IMG/VR virus record: IMGVR_UViG_3300008120_009793 | Coordinates: 1-64,000 of that record | Origin: a virus | DNA: 64,000 nt | Direction: 5' to 3' (one strand) | Part shown: piece by piece, positions 46,301-53,632 of the stretch | Numbering within the stretch: the first letter of the stretch is position 1 | Layout: every line of letters starts with the position of its first letter | The notes under the pieces: generated by a model | Told to the model about the DNA's origin: nothing | The model's input: only the letters and a program-made list of their open reading frames with translations | Databases searched by the model: none | Position numbers and translations under genes: made by a program

Positions 46301-47864
46301 AAAAAACAAAAGCATTTTCCACAACGGGATATTCATAAATGTCCTCTTGGTTCTCAACTACCCTGTTGATATCATAGAATAAACCAAAGAGTGCAGTTTT
46401 CTTAAAACTTGAGGATGGAAATAATTTTTCCATCGAGGATTTTAAACCAAAAGTTCCGTCGTTTCTTTTTCCGTAAATTTCTACCTGTTTATACTTACCA
46501 GAATTTTCATCGTCAATTATACTGGATATTAAATTTTGTTGACCTCCGGGTAAAGCATTCCACCTCTCTAAAAAATCCGTATTTTGTTTGAGAGCGGATG
46601 TTTCAGATTCAGATTTTTTAATATTTAACCAATATTCTTTAATTCTTAGATCTTGGTACCCAAAAAATTTAATAGCATTAACAAGACCCTTATAAGATCC
46701 TAAATAAGAGTATATTTCATGTCCTTCTAATAAAAGCTCTTTTCTCTTATCATTTAAAATCTCATAATCTGTGAATGGCTCTTTGGGATCAGAATCTCTT
46801 AATATATAAGCGTCTTCCGCATTTAACCTTCTCCCAAAATTATTTAAAATTGTTTTATATCTTTCATCTTCACCTATTGTTTCCCCGTGTATCTCTATCC
46901 TTGCTACAGTTTTTGGGTACCCTAATGAAAGATCCTCTATTACTAATGTTCTACCGAATATTCCCTCCTCTTTAGAATTAAGAGCTATGTTAACAGAGGC
47001 ACTTCCCGAATATATTTCACCCGAGCTTCTTAAGTAATCATTTACAGTTTCATTTGGATCATAATCGATTTTTAAATAATTAGTATTGATTGATTCTAAA
47101 ACAGGAGCATCCAGAGTTCCATCTTCGGTGAGGATGTATTGATATATGTAAGAAGAAATGTTATTTCTTTCCTCGACAGGATATACAAAAACCGTGATGT
47201 TATTAAGAGTAACTTCGCACTTCTTGTTTAAGTATATTTTATTTCCAGAAACTTTTGTAATTCTAGCATCTTTAGGAATTCCGTCTCCTAAAATCATTAA
47301 AAATTCGTCATTCTCCGAAATAGCACTTACATCAGAGGAAGTCGTGATATAATCTAATCCCTTAGTTATACTCGCTCTAATAGGATCAAAAGCATCAAAA
47401 TCTAAAACGTTTCTAGTTGTCTCGAAACTAACTCTCCATAAATTAAAAAACAAAGGGACGGAATTTTCTGAAAACGTTGCAGCATTTTCAAGCTCAATTG
47501 TCTTATCCACCACACTAACACCAGTTACAAGATTTCCGTTAGGGAACTGCTGACAAAAAACCTTAGATCCTATAAAATCCACAACAGGTTCAGAGTTTAA
47601 TGTAACCTTTCTAGATCCAGAATTAAAAGATCCATATATTCCAGATGCAGAGGTTGAACTTATTTCTGGGGTTATATGAGGATATCCATAAACAGTGTTT
47701 CCGTTTAGATCTTCAAATTTTTCAATTATAAACAGGTGTTCTATTTCAAAAAGATCCACAGATACCTGAGGAAGCATTAATCTAGTTTCCCAGAATTCTC
47801 CGTTCCAAACAAAATTTGATTGGTGCCCAGTTTTATTAAAAAATAGAAGATTTTTATAATTCAT
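40335..47864 (-). CDS. Giant baseplate/tail protein with beta-propeller repeats (2509 aa)
   Basis: The largest gene here. The first about 650 residues are mixed alpha/beta and may be the baseplate-anchoring part. The middle holds propeller-like segments (YSLEIDESGSKWIGSSNGI) and a CBM5/12-like motif (YNVGSIVSKNGLSYRSLVGS). Residues about 1930-2360 carry SBBP-type beta-propeller repeats (GIKVDRVGNVVVVGY, LAIDQVGNVYVAGIFSG, EIDSEGNLYILGSYDG, SLDKEDNIYLTGYISG). A PKD/Ig-like end domain (FIWTFNQPGFYTLRAKIEDT) closes it. Such domains bind sugars or proteins, so a receptor-binding or wedge-periphery role is likely. It overlaps the upstream small gene by one base, in the gp6/gp25 operon. Confidence 0.75.
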   Translation of the reverse strand: MNYKNLLFFNKTGHQSNFVWNGEFWETRLMLPQVSVDLFEIEHLFIIEKFEDLNGNTVYGYPHITPEISSTSASGIYGSFNSGSRKVTLNSEPVVDFIGSKVFCQQFPNGNLVTGVSVVDKTIELENAATFSENSVPLFFNLWRVSFETTRNVLDFDAFDPIRASITKGLDYITTSSDVSAISENDEFLMILGDGIPKDARITKVSGNKIYLNKKCEVTLNNITVFVYPVEERNNISSYIYQYILTEDGTLDAPVLESINTNYLKIDYDPNETVNDYLRSSGEIYSGSASVNIALNSKEEGIFGRTLVIEDLSLGYPKTVARIEIHGETIGEDERYKTILNNFGRRLNAEDAYILRDSDPKEPFTDYEILNDKRKELLLEGHEIYSYLGSYKGLVNAIKFFGYQDLRIKEYWLNIKKSESETSALKQNTDFLERWNALPGGQQNLISSIIDDENSGKYKQVEIYGKRNDGTFGLKSSMEKLFPSSSFKKTALFGLFYDINRVVENQEDIYEYPVVENAFVFSPEEVLIKLFGLKEKLKKDYLPLNARIIDITGEGVYFGIYKTRAWTDNLKIDELNQGIDLELGFTPEYGYIEDLRPFSVRPNSDIPYVPYVGVEPNTYDFSTYGNLVDLPQNNLKLPGKQSKALADAIKLFYDERNTKGIKPYRLGDGDNKNGGYRKLYDGKVYDVPAGFPVTMEITSFVLTWDEVNNQWDSLDRNISTYSSTLASISDVSGYNDQTLIDSSLNFEFNLSTIFGTLFNINLQTGISILNPASGKVQLKFTSNTDSDCQFLCEVQSYSTLTGIANVKLLWVKNEGIFDDWKVEIVNIFKDNLDLSYYDYSFNPDGFYSWDNLRFAGFYEVEWKITKKDDRPYYYDLRGKITDYYKLPLVLPYDGIYSVQCRVWDGFNDICSTHYENCLEVKKREVEIVSVSRFREAEVYTWDQTKQPWDNFESMWVFPVERRPEEPKPSNLILNPAEYGNQFNEGQKCKILKDFPETIGSSLVRFGLQKIPMSSFTSSYSGTGSGPVIATLNSSYLPHSFINGERVTLIDGYNTGAGNLSGTYLISNVTATGFTLPIILSGSVTPSLISVVKSGSITVKYEGSNYHTVDFNGRLDTTLGNLMSKFNGFTKDPAFGIDTITTSLISTANVQEWMDVVFKTPIGRGALYNGKSLEFTTTGGLYLYDGSSAVKSYSSQFSGGINAYSDYVDYNFEGDLPTENTRYYGTKGLNWDSFDSLSWNNLYSQTWGMYDFHNDWLGGFSLYNLQSGDKIRVSQKSKGIILGNVSSPDASPNYLDLREAADQLNASTDPNISRFYYEVRGFSKLPEYFKNTGDVISPGLTCIARPYKEETLSYDLQVGSPAMGAPLSIKQDRDGDIIMGGVTSVKVMKSPTDIDYYYIGTEYPGSVPRKVLPDEYGNWWCYGERCAVPLVIYNRQKPEETILVSSVLVSGFSRPDLNYLAPVPDSQFQTICLAVDDRTENFVMYVKYIQSYSVGSPEDSYRLIEFNASSKEFVVISTLGPSWNASRTYNVGSIVSKNGLSYRSLVGSNLSQNPESSTGYWELIPQENIGIIDTTLYSIRQLKYEYIGKKSKLWIVTNGGLKTYNGIKIDTLDISNSGLHTNDLYSLEIDESGSKWIGSSNGICYYDNIRWGCWTPTTNPELPVGKSRNIVNLGSGRIFFIVQTGTEIYELVYFNGITFVVYSDDPGTINTFGPIYSLDYDYEDIYFFKNNVKYIDGNFTRNVGDLFYLGDEPRIGSPYVNANYWDQSSVGSYPTPQNIHARKISFVIPYIHASAKTPGISGWDFIYHLSYRPVPDPIYVREKGIGETEVNFNFIVGPLYTSSINIGKDPQLPYVDSKSWKIPSWINYDFRDVTDSHPGIDIDNLFLDAPLRDIASGVALKESYWRNSNVIRSSDREIGNLLDRFEWVIKIGDTQDDRGIKTFVDEEGYVYVTGFFSGTISFGSKNNLPIGANTTLASNSCRSIFVAKYNQFGVVQWARKYGDASFSGFADYDFTPTGIKVDRVGNVVVVGYKEKNRNNTTSELPTNIYLKWNWNAVFVSGTNLFSPSSDTARDLIKDLAIDQVGNVYVAGIFSGTLSAGNFSISSSGSDPEVFVARIEGDGNVKWLYKANSGGIEENPSIQIGKDYEDLYLAYSSRVGSVQNLILSKFISYDFHIEWTRSYRNSDHSNYHISPRIKVSGNGEIALGATFSGFIEVEGNVISSNGDKDIAIMKFNGYRNLWAKSVGSKDADYCQDVEIDSEGNLYILGSYDGPLIASPEFSSPSYYPSPEGNSDIVLFKYDHHGILLDIVDAGGINRDEGISLSLDKEDNIYLTGYISGESEFSNWIASPSGGEDAFIGKITNLKYRTGKNIGGVYSWFGTGSWTSGERKISNKEFEVPMGTTVIFNPIDSLIPGQKNIVYTLINDDDDENLIEIKDAHAFIWTFNQPGFYTLRAKIEDTNGNIYIHDKKGYIRVIDHKNPPPGEIVEYVNSETFRKRAIYEKKTMPQII
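40760..42080 (-). repeat. SBBP-type beta-propeller repeat region
   Basis: About 8 divergent protein-level repeats of the form (V/I)D..GN(V/I)YV.G...G lie in the C-terminal part of the 2509-residue protein. The repeats are recognisable in translation but not as DNA repeats, so they are old. Boundaries are approximate. Confidence 0.65.
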
Positions 47865-48118
47865 TACCTAACGTACTTATTATTTTTAGGAACTCTGTAG
47901 TTAACAAAATTTCTAATTCCCTTAGTTGCCTCGATTAATCTATAAACTACCCTCTCGATATACGACATTATACTTTTCCTGTTTTTGTCGCCTTCAAGTG
48001 TTATAGAGGACAGGGTTTTTTCAAATATCTGCCCCTCGTAGTTGAATCCAACATTTGATCTATTATCTCTTGTTGAATTTATGTAGTCATAATAACTTTT
48101 TCTTTCAGTATTAAACAT
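47864..48118 (-). CDS. Small unknown protein in baseplate operon
   Basis: The 84-residue protein (FNTERKSYYDYINSTRDNRS at its start; RVVYRLIEATKGIRNFVNYR near its end) lies between the gp6-like gene (one base away) and the 2509-residue gene (one-base overlap). The position suggests a baseplate part or assembly factor. No family recognised. Confidence 0.6.
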   Translation of the reverse strand: MFNTERKSYYDYINSTRDNRSNVGFNYEGQIFEKTLSSITLEGDKNRKSIMSYIERVVYRLIEATKGIRNFVNYRVPKNNKYVR

Positions 48119-48119
48119 T

Positions 48120-49844
48120 TTATGAATTACTATTTCTTATGAATTGCTTGTTCTTCATATTTACCTCTGTGTTGTAGGTAACAGGAACTGTTTTTCTAAT
48201 ATCTATATTGATTGAAGATAACTTGTTTAAATCCGCTCCTTTATCATAAAATAAACCAGCTCTGTCTGACCATCCGCCAGTAAGTATTACTATTTCATCC
48301 TTATCAAAAAGAATATCTCCAAAATCATCTAAACCTAAAACCGTTTTCTTTTTAGGATCTGTATCAGGAAGAGATTCTACACTTTTAGCATACAGTTCAT
48401 TTTTTTCAGATATAAAAAATAAAGTAACTGAATCTACCCCCGGAACAGATTCTACAATTGAAATTAAATCAGATCTAGGGATTTTGTCTCTTCTTCTAAT
48501 ACCTATAAAGTAATTGCTAATAGAATCAATGATTTGTCCTTTTATAGTATCAGGATCATAACCTTCAAAAACAGTTATGAGTATATTTAAAACATACCTA
48601 GAAATTTTAGGATCTAATATTCTTACTTCAGTAGTAACAATTTTCTGTCCGCTATCTTCGATTGCTTGAAGAAGTCTATTTTTTTGGAATTCTGTCAGCT
48701 TGAATTCTGTCTCTGCAATATCAAAATACGTTTCATTAGTTTTTAATTTCTGAGTTATATCAGGTACTAAAAGAACATAAATAATATTATCATCATCCAG
48801 ATATTGATCATCAAAGGTTGAAAAAGCCTCAATAATTGAGAATATACCAAATTTTTCAAAGTATGTAATATAATTATCGGGATTTGCTAAAACAAAAGAT
48901 CTTGAGGTTTTAGGAGCAAGAATTCTTGTAAGTTCTATGGATTCTTTATCGGTTCCTAACTGAGGTGCAACGGTGCAGTTTATTTTTAAATACTCCTGAA
49001 GGGAAACTGAATTACCGAAAGAATCCGTTCCGTCGTCGCTAAATTCAAATGCTATTTTTCCAGGTTCAAGAGAACTGATATTTCCTCCAGACCCTAGGGT
49101 TTCCAGATATTGTACCTGTATTGTGGATCCAGTAGGAGGGATTTTTCCAAAATTTAAATTTCCAAAAATTACGTCTATACCACTACTGATACCGGTTCTA
49201 ACCAAAACACCCTCTGCATTAAATGGAATATCATATAAAGAATCATAAACCTTCCATTCGTCACTGTCTACAAAAACTTTAACTTGAAAGTTGTCAATGG
49301 CGGAAGTAATCCTGTCAGACACGTTGTAACTTTGTAGTGATCTTCCGTTTCCTGTGAATGTCGAAGTTTTAATGCTTCCCTCTAATATTTCACAAGAAAC
49401 CTTGGAAGAAGAATTTAGATTAATCCTAGTATATTCCTGGGGAAAGTTTAAAACATAAGAAACGCCACCGTTAGAAAATTTAATTTGAGCATATCTAGGA
49501 ATTAGAATTGCTCCACCGCCTACAGTTGTTGCATCTGTTCCGTTCCATATAATTTCCACCTGGCCCCTTGCAGCAGTACTTCTGGAAGCGTTATGTCCAG
49601 CAAGAGCAGCAAGTCCATAAATTGAACTTTCCCTACTTGCTTTTCTAATATCAAGCTCAGTAATAGAATCCTCAATAAAGTAAAGGATTAGCTGAGAAAG
49701 GTTCTGCAGAACAAATAATATTTGTCCCCAAGCAGAAGCTACCGTAAATAATTGATTGGCTTGATTATATCTTTTCTGGATGATCTCAAGAGTATCCTGA
49801 AGAAGATCCTGAATTTTAGCCCGATTTTTTTTGAATAAATCCAT
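48120..49844 (-). CDS. 6: Baseplate wedge protein gp6-like (baseplate J family)
   Basis: The 574-residue protein contains ASRESSIYGLAALAGHNAS followed by RSTAARGQVEI, the hallmark N-terminal segment of T4 gp6-like wedge proteins (x-x-S-L-x-GLA.LAGHN..R...A.G). Long beta-rich repeats follow, with TTEVRILDPKISRYVLNILI and VPGVDSVTLFFIS in the C-terminal part, as in gp6/gpJ proteins. Gp6 forms the ring of the baseplate wedge. The gp25-like gene follows upstream by one base, as is common in contractile-tail gene sets. Confidence 0.88.
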   Translation of the reverse strand: MDLFKKNRAKIQDLLQDTLEIIQKRYNQANQLFTVASAWGQILFVLQNLSQLILYFIEDSITELDIRKASRESSIYGLAALAGHNASRSTAARGQVEIIWNGTDATTVGGGAILIPRYAQIKFSNGGVSYVLNFPQEYTRINLNSSSKVSCEILEGSIKTSTFTGNGRSLQSYNVSDRITSAIDNFQVKVFVDSDEWKVYDSLYDIPFNAEGVLVRTGISSGIDVIFGNLNFGKIPPTGSTIQVQYLETLGSGGNISSLEPGKIAFEFSDDGTDSFGNSVSLQEYLKINCTVAPQLGTDKESIELTRILAPKTSRSFVLANPDNYITYFEKFGIFSIIEAFSTFDDQYLDDDNIIYVLLVPDITQKLKTNETYFDIAETEFKLTEFQKNRLLQAIEDSGQKIVTTEVRILDPKISRYVLNILITVFEGYDPDTIKGQIIDSISNYFIGIRRRDKIPRSDLISIVESVPGVDSVTLFFISEKNELYAKSVESLPDTDPKKKTVLGLDDFGDILFDKDEIVILTGGWSDRAGLFYDKGADLNKLSSINIDIRKTVPVTYNTEVNMKNKQFIRNSNS

Positions 49845-49845
49845 T

Positions 49846-50217
49846 TTAAATTACCTTTATTCCCAATACAGGATTACCTTTGATAGCGAATTCAATAACA
49901 CAGCTATCTCTGGTTTCTCCTCTGAAAAAACCCACCTGAAAATCAATTTTGAGTATTCCTCTAGCAAAAGGACAGTAGGTATAAAGCTGTAAGCTGATTG
50001 CCTCTTCTAATTCTTGCTGATTGACCTCAAAATCGAAAATTAAAGATTCTAGATCTATACCAAAGAATGGGTCTCCTAAAACAGAACCAGGTTTAGTTAA
50101 CATGATCTGCTTTATCATTCCTATAGAGGATTCCACAACATCGTCGGTTTCTAATTTGTCCGGGACGTATAAGGGATCGTCAGGATTTCTAGGGTATATG
50201 TCAGTGATCTTTATCAT
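49846..50217 (-). CDS. 25: Baseplate wedge protein gp25-like
   Basis: The 123-residue protein shows the gp25/lysozyme-like wedge family pattern: SIGMIKQIMLTKPGSVLGDP followed by FFGIDLESLIF, matching the LL.T..GER...P.FG.g l..l.f signature, then a beta-hairpin end. Gp25 binds gp6 at the sheath-proximal wedge. The start is supported by a motif and a GGGAG stretch just before the ATG, one of the few Shine-Dalgarno-like leaders here. Confidence 0.88.
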   Translation of the reverse strand: MIKITDIYPRNPDDPLYVPDKLETDDVVESSIGMIKQIMLTKPGSVLGDPFFGIDLESLIFDFEVNQQELEEAISLQLYTYCPFARGILKIDFQVGFFRGETRDSCVIEFAIKGNPVLGIKVI

Positions 50218-50224
50218 TATCTCC

Positions 50225-50236
50225 CTTATATATTTA
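50225..50236 (-). promoter_or_regulatory. Promoter-like TAAATATATAAGG with SD-like end
   Basis: The ATATATA motif on the minus strand, followed by GGGAGATA before the gp25-like ATG. It would start a transcript through gp25, gp6 and the 2509-residue gene. Confidence 0.45.
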
Positions 50237-50265
50237 TAAAATATAAGCAGAAGATAATTTAAGGA

Positions 50266-51039
50266 TTAATTCCACTGTAAGAAATAGCTTGGGGTGTTTT
50301 CCGATTTAATCATATCCATTACCTCAGTCTTTTCTGTGGTTCCCTGTGCTGAAATAGCACTAGCGTTTATGGTAACCCCACCAGGTAATTGGTAACCAAA
50401 AGTTCCTAAAAGTCTCCCGATATTAATTTTTGCTTCTGCAAGGCAATATCTAACGAAAAGCTCATCAGAATATAGATTTTCCTCGGGAATGGCAATACAT
50501 GCCTTAATTCCCACATCCTTACCTCCAAGGGCTAAACCTGTGCTGGATGTTCGGCTAGGATCGCGTCCTAGGATGGTTAGCTTCTTCGTATTCTTGTTAT
50601 AATTGAAAGCATATGTTTCTAATAGGTATGCTTTTGCGAGGTCAAAAAATGAGTATAAAACGGTTCTATACACAAGGTTGTCTCCCACGAAGGGACTTAA
50701 CATAAGTTCAGATCCTAATAGCTTGGAATCTCCAAAATCTTTATCGGGTGTTCCAACTATACCAGATCCACCAACCTCCCTTACATCATAAACACTTATC
50801 ACGCATTCAGGTAGCTGAACCTGTCTAGTTGCTCTAAATGATTGATGTGAAAAAAGTTCTTTACCTAAAATAAAAATTCTATCCTCTACAGCATATTGAT
50901 AGTTGTCATAAAAATATGCTTTGGCCCTTTTGATGATTCTTTTAATTTCCCCGTCATTCAGAGCGTATGGTAAAGCGCAAGAATGTGAGATATCATCCTT
51001 TATTTCTTGAACTAATTGGTCTTCCGTAGTATTAGCCAT
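50266..51039 (-). CDS. Probable virion structural protein
   Basis: The 257-residue protein has a helical N-terminus (NDGEIKRIIKRAKAYFYDNY), a beta part around RQVQLPECVISVYDVREVGG and a helical segment LYSFFDLAKAYLLETYAF. Its shape and place among structural genes suggest a neck, head-completion or baseplate part. I do not recognise the family with certainty. It overlaps the amidoligase-like gene by one base (TAATG), implying coupled translation. Confidence 0.6.
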   Translation of the reverse strand: MANTTEDQLVQEIKDDISHSCALPYALNDGEIKRIIKRAKAYFYDNYQYAVEDRIFILGKELFSHQSFRATRQVQLPECVISVYDVREVGGSGIVGTPDKDFGDSKLLGSELMLSPFVGDNLVYRTVLYSFFDLAKAYLLETYAFNYNKNTKKLTILGRDPSRTSSTGLALGGKDVGIKACIAIPEENLYSDELFVRYCLAEAKINIGRLLGTFGYQLPGGVTINASAISAQGTTEKTEVMDMIKSENTPSYFLQWN

Positions 51040-52499
51040 TATTGATCATTATTTTTATACAATCTATTTATCGAAATAGAAGGAATTGTATTATTAAGGT
51101 TATTGAAATCGTCGCTTGGGCCAACTTGTCCTTCAATATTACGATCAGGAAATACTACATTCTTTAAGAATTTTTCCCCCTTGCCTTTGCCTTTGCTTTT
51201 TCCATCCGCATCATTTGTTATAATTTCTGTAGTGGAAGAAACCTGAGCAAGAGATGTGATGTACCCTGATCTAATTATACCCCCAGTAATTTCACAACTT
51301 ATTTCTTTATCTTTGGCATCTATATAAGAGTTATTAACAGTGTTTCCCAGACCCAGATCACAATCTAGAATTTTAGAATCTTCAATTTCATTATTCATTA
51401 CCAAATCAGTGTCCTCTATTTGACAATTTTTGAATTTACATCCAAAAGCTCTACACTTAGCTACGTTTCCTTCAATTTCACACTCAACAAGATCTAAATT
51501 TTTTATAATATTAGCTCTTGTAGTTTTTCCGTCTTTTAGCTGATATCTTGAAATTTGTGTGTCATAATTTAGGAATCCAGAGGTAATTTCATTCTCTACT
51601 ATTAAATTGTAAAGAATGTCTCTAATGTCGTGAAAATATGTTTTAATAATCTGTAAATCTTCTCTTAAATCAACAGTTACATGAAGATCTGGATAGTTTC
51701 TAACAAACGTTTCAGGGTCAATAAAGCTCTCAGTTTCTTTATATAATTTGGAAATTAGAGCGCTTAGATCCGATGTTTCTTTTTGATTTAAGGTGTCGTT
51801 CTGTAAAAGGGTTTTAAAAGTATGAGTTATGGTGTGATCTATAATTTCTTTTATCTCAGTGTATTTTTTCTGGTAATCAGTCCCTCCCATGTATCTCACC
51901 TCGATATAACCCTCTTCTAATTTAGTAAGGTTGATTCCCATGTTTTTTTCAGTGTATACAACATAAGAATTTCTATCAGCAATAGTTCCGTCATATTTTC
52001 TAATGAACTTGTTAGCCGGAATTATTCTTTTTATAGATTTAGCATAGAGAGATCCTCTTCTTTCAGGAAATCTGCTCCACACATACTCTTCATCATACCC
52101 TAAAACAAATTTTAAAGCATTTAAATTTTTAAGGTCTATTAGATCTGGGTATTTAAGACGATCGAAGCTTAATCCAAATTGCAGTGCGCATTTTTCATTC
52201 GTGTATCCGTTTTCTTCTATCCATTTTAGAATTCTAATTAAAACGGGGATTGCCTCGAAGTAATCCATCGGACCAGTAATTAGCTCTACCATCTTGGTAC
52301 CGCCAGAAAAATCTGGTTCTAATTTAAAAACGTCCCTTGTTGGCTTAAATCTGGAGTGGTATCTCTTGAAAAGCTTAATTTCCTTCCCAATCTCGTCGCC
52401 TATTCTTTGCACCATCTCCGAACGCGAAAAATTGGACATGAACTCAAATTCAAATCCAATTTTTGCTGCGTAGAAGAAATTTTGATCAAGTATTCTCAA
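51039..52499 (-). CDS. Amidoligase-like protein with C-terminal beta-helix-like repeats
   Basis: The first about 300 residues of 486 resemble the amidoligase (COOH-NH2 ligase, glutamine-synthetase-like) superfamily: KIGFEFEF at 13-20, FKLEPDFSGGTKMVELITGP, then GYIEVRYMGGTDY. Such enzymes join carboxyl and amine groups using ATP. Residues about 335-415 carry short repeats rich in Cys/Asp/Glu with a five- to six-residue rhythm (VECEIEGNVAKCRAFGCKFK, NCQIEDTDL), like pentapeptide or beta-helix repeats. A Lys/Gly linker follows. It lies among virion genes and overlaps the S1-protein gene by 14 bases. The enzyme call is by motif only. Confidence 0.6.
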   Translation of the reverse strand: MRILDQNFFYAAKIGFEFEFMSNFSRSEMVQRIGDEIGKEIKLFKRYHSRFKPTRDVFKLEPDFSGGTKMVELITGPMDYFEAIPVLIRILKWIEENGYTNEKCALQFGLSFDRLKYPDLIDLKNLNALKFVLGYDEEYVWSRFPERRGSLYAKSIKRIIPANKFIRKYDGTIADRNSYVVYTEKNMGINLTKLEEGYIEVRYMGGTDYQKKYTEIKEIIDHTITHTFKTLLQNDTLNQKETSDLSALISKLYKETESFIDPETFVRNYPDLHVTVDLREDLQIIKTYFHDIRDILYNLIVENEITSGFLNYDTQISRYQLKDGKTTRANIIKNLDLVECEIEGNVAKCRAFGCKFKNCQIEDTDLVMNNEIEDSKILDCDLGLGNTVNNSYIDAKDKEISCEITGGIIRSGYITSLAQVSSTTEIITNDADGKSKGKGKGEKFLKNVVFPDRNIEGQVGPSDDFNNLNNTIPSISINRLYKNNDQ

Positions 52500-53610
52500 T
52501 TTTCTGTTTTAGATATAATTTAGAACTTTGTAGCTCAACATCTAAAACAGTACAGAGAATTTCGGAACCGACTTCGTACTCTTTAGGTGGCTTAGCTAAA
52601 TTGTCCTTTTCCACCAGTCCCGGGATCCCATTTTCGAGTTTTACAAAAACTCCAAAATTCTTGATCTTAGAGACGGTTCCTCTATATATTTTATTTTCTT
52701 TGTCTTCCGATAAAGATATGTCCCTTAATTCCTGAAGTTCCCTTTCTTTCCCCTCTGGTGGGTTTAATTTTAAAACTATTCTGTTTGGATTTCTAAAATC
52801 TGAAACATAGAAGGAAACTGAGCTTCCTGGTTCCATATGCATTTTTAAACCCGCAGATTCAAATTCTTCCGCCGGAATTAACCCTGTGTAATATTCGTCC
52901 CATTCAACAAAAACTCCTGCAGGTGATGTTCCAGTAACGGTTCCACTGTATTGCTGTGTTATCGAAAGTTCCTCTACTTTTTGATCTATGATGTGTTTTA
53001 GATATTTTTTGAAAGATACTACAAAAATATCTCTTCTTTCATCATAAGTCTCAATCATCACATTGATGGTTTTCCCTACAAAAGATTGGAAGTCAATAAT
53101 TCTATTTGCAGCTGCAAGTGATCCAGGTAAGAAACACTTAATTCCTGAGAGATTAACCATAAATCCTCCAGGACAAGTTGATTCGATTCTTACAGTGTAT
53201 GCGCTCTTCTCATCTTTGATAGATTTAGAAAGTTCATTCTTAAGGGAGTTTTCATATCCTGCAGCAAGAGATCCATTATAAATGCCGCTGCGGTCTTTGA
53301 ATACAACAACGTCAATTTCGGTTCCTTCCATGATATCCATAGGGGGATAACCTAATCTCCTAATTGCTTTTTCTTCCTTAAGAATATCGATAGAAACTGA
53401 TTGTCCATTTACGGATTCACCAATTGCACTGTTGTCTCTGATTCTTGTTATCTTTACTCTTAAAACTTGATTTTCTTCAAGTTCTTTTGATGTGAATGGA
53501 ATTGATTTTTGTGTGAAATTTGAATTGAAATGACCTTCATACAAAGCATCCATTATTGCTCTTTCCTCTGGAGAGTATTCTTCTCTAGTATAGGTTCTTT
53601 TTTTAGCCAT
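52486..53610 (-). CDS. Multi-domain S1 RNA-binding protein (ribosomal protein S1-like)
   Basis: The 374-residue protein contains three clear S1 OB-folds: residues about 138-202 (YTVRIESTCPGGFMVNLSGI), 219-282 (YSGTVTGTSPAGVFVEWDEY) and 308-370 (YRGTVSKIKNFGVFVKLENG, IPGLVEKDNL). A degenerate fourth lies at about 47-115. The N-terminus is basic with YTREEYSPEERAIM. Tandem S1 domains occur in ribosomal protein S1, where they bind mRNA and recruit it to the ribosome. Here the protein may alter translation of phage or host mRNA. The location between an amidoligase-like and a structural gene is unusual. Confidence 0.88.
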   Translation of the reverse strand: MAKKRTYTREEYSPEERAIMDALYEGHFNSNFTQKSIPFTSKELEENQVLRVKITRIRDNSAIGESVNGQSVSIDILKEEKAIRRLGYPPMDIMEGTEIDVVVFKDRSGIYNGSLAAGYENSLKNELSKSIKDEKSAYTVRIESTCPGGFMVNLSGIKCFLPGSLAAANRIIDFQSFVGKTINVMIETYDERRDIFVVSFKKYLKHIIDQKVEELSITQQYSGTVTGTSPAGVFVEWDEYYTGLIPAEEFESAGLKMHMEPGSSVSFYVSDFRNPNRIVLKLNPPEGKERELQELRDISLSEDKENKIYRGTVSKIKNFGVFVKLENGIPGLVEKDNLAKPPKEYEVGSEILCTVLDVELQSSKLYLKQKIENT

Positions 53611-53632
53611 TAGTTGTTTTTTAAAAGATGAA

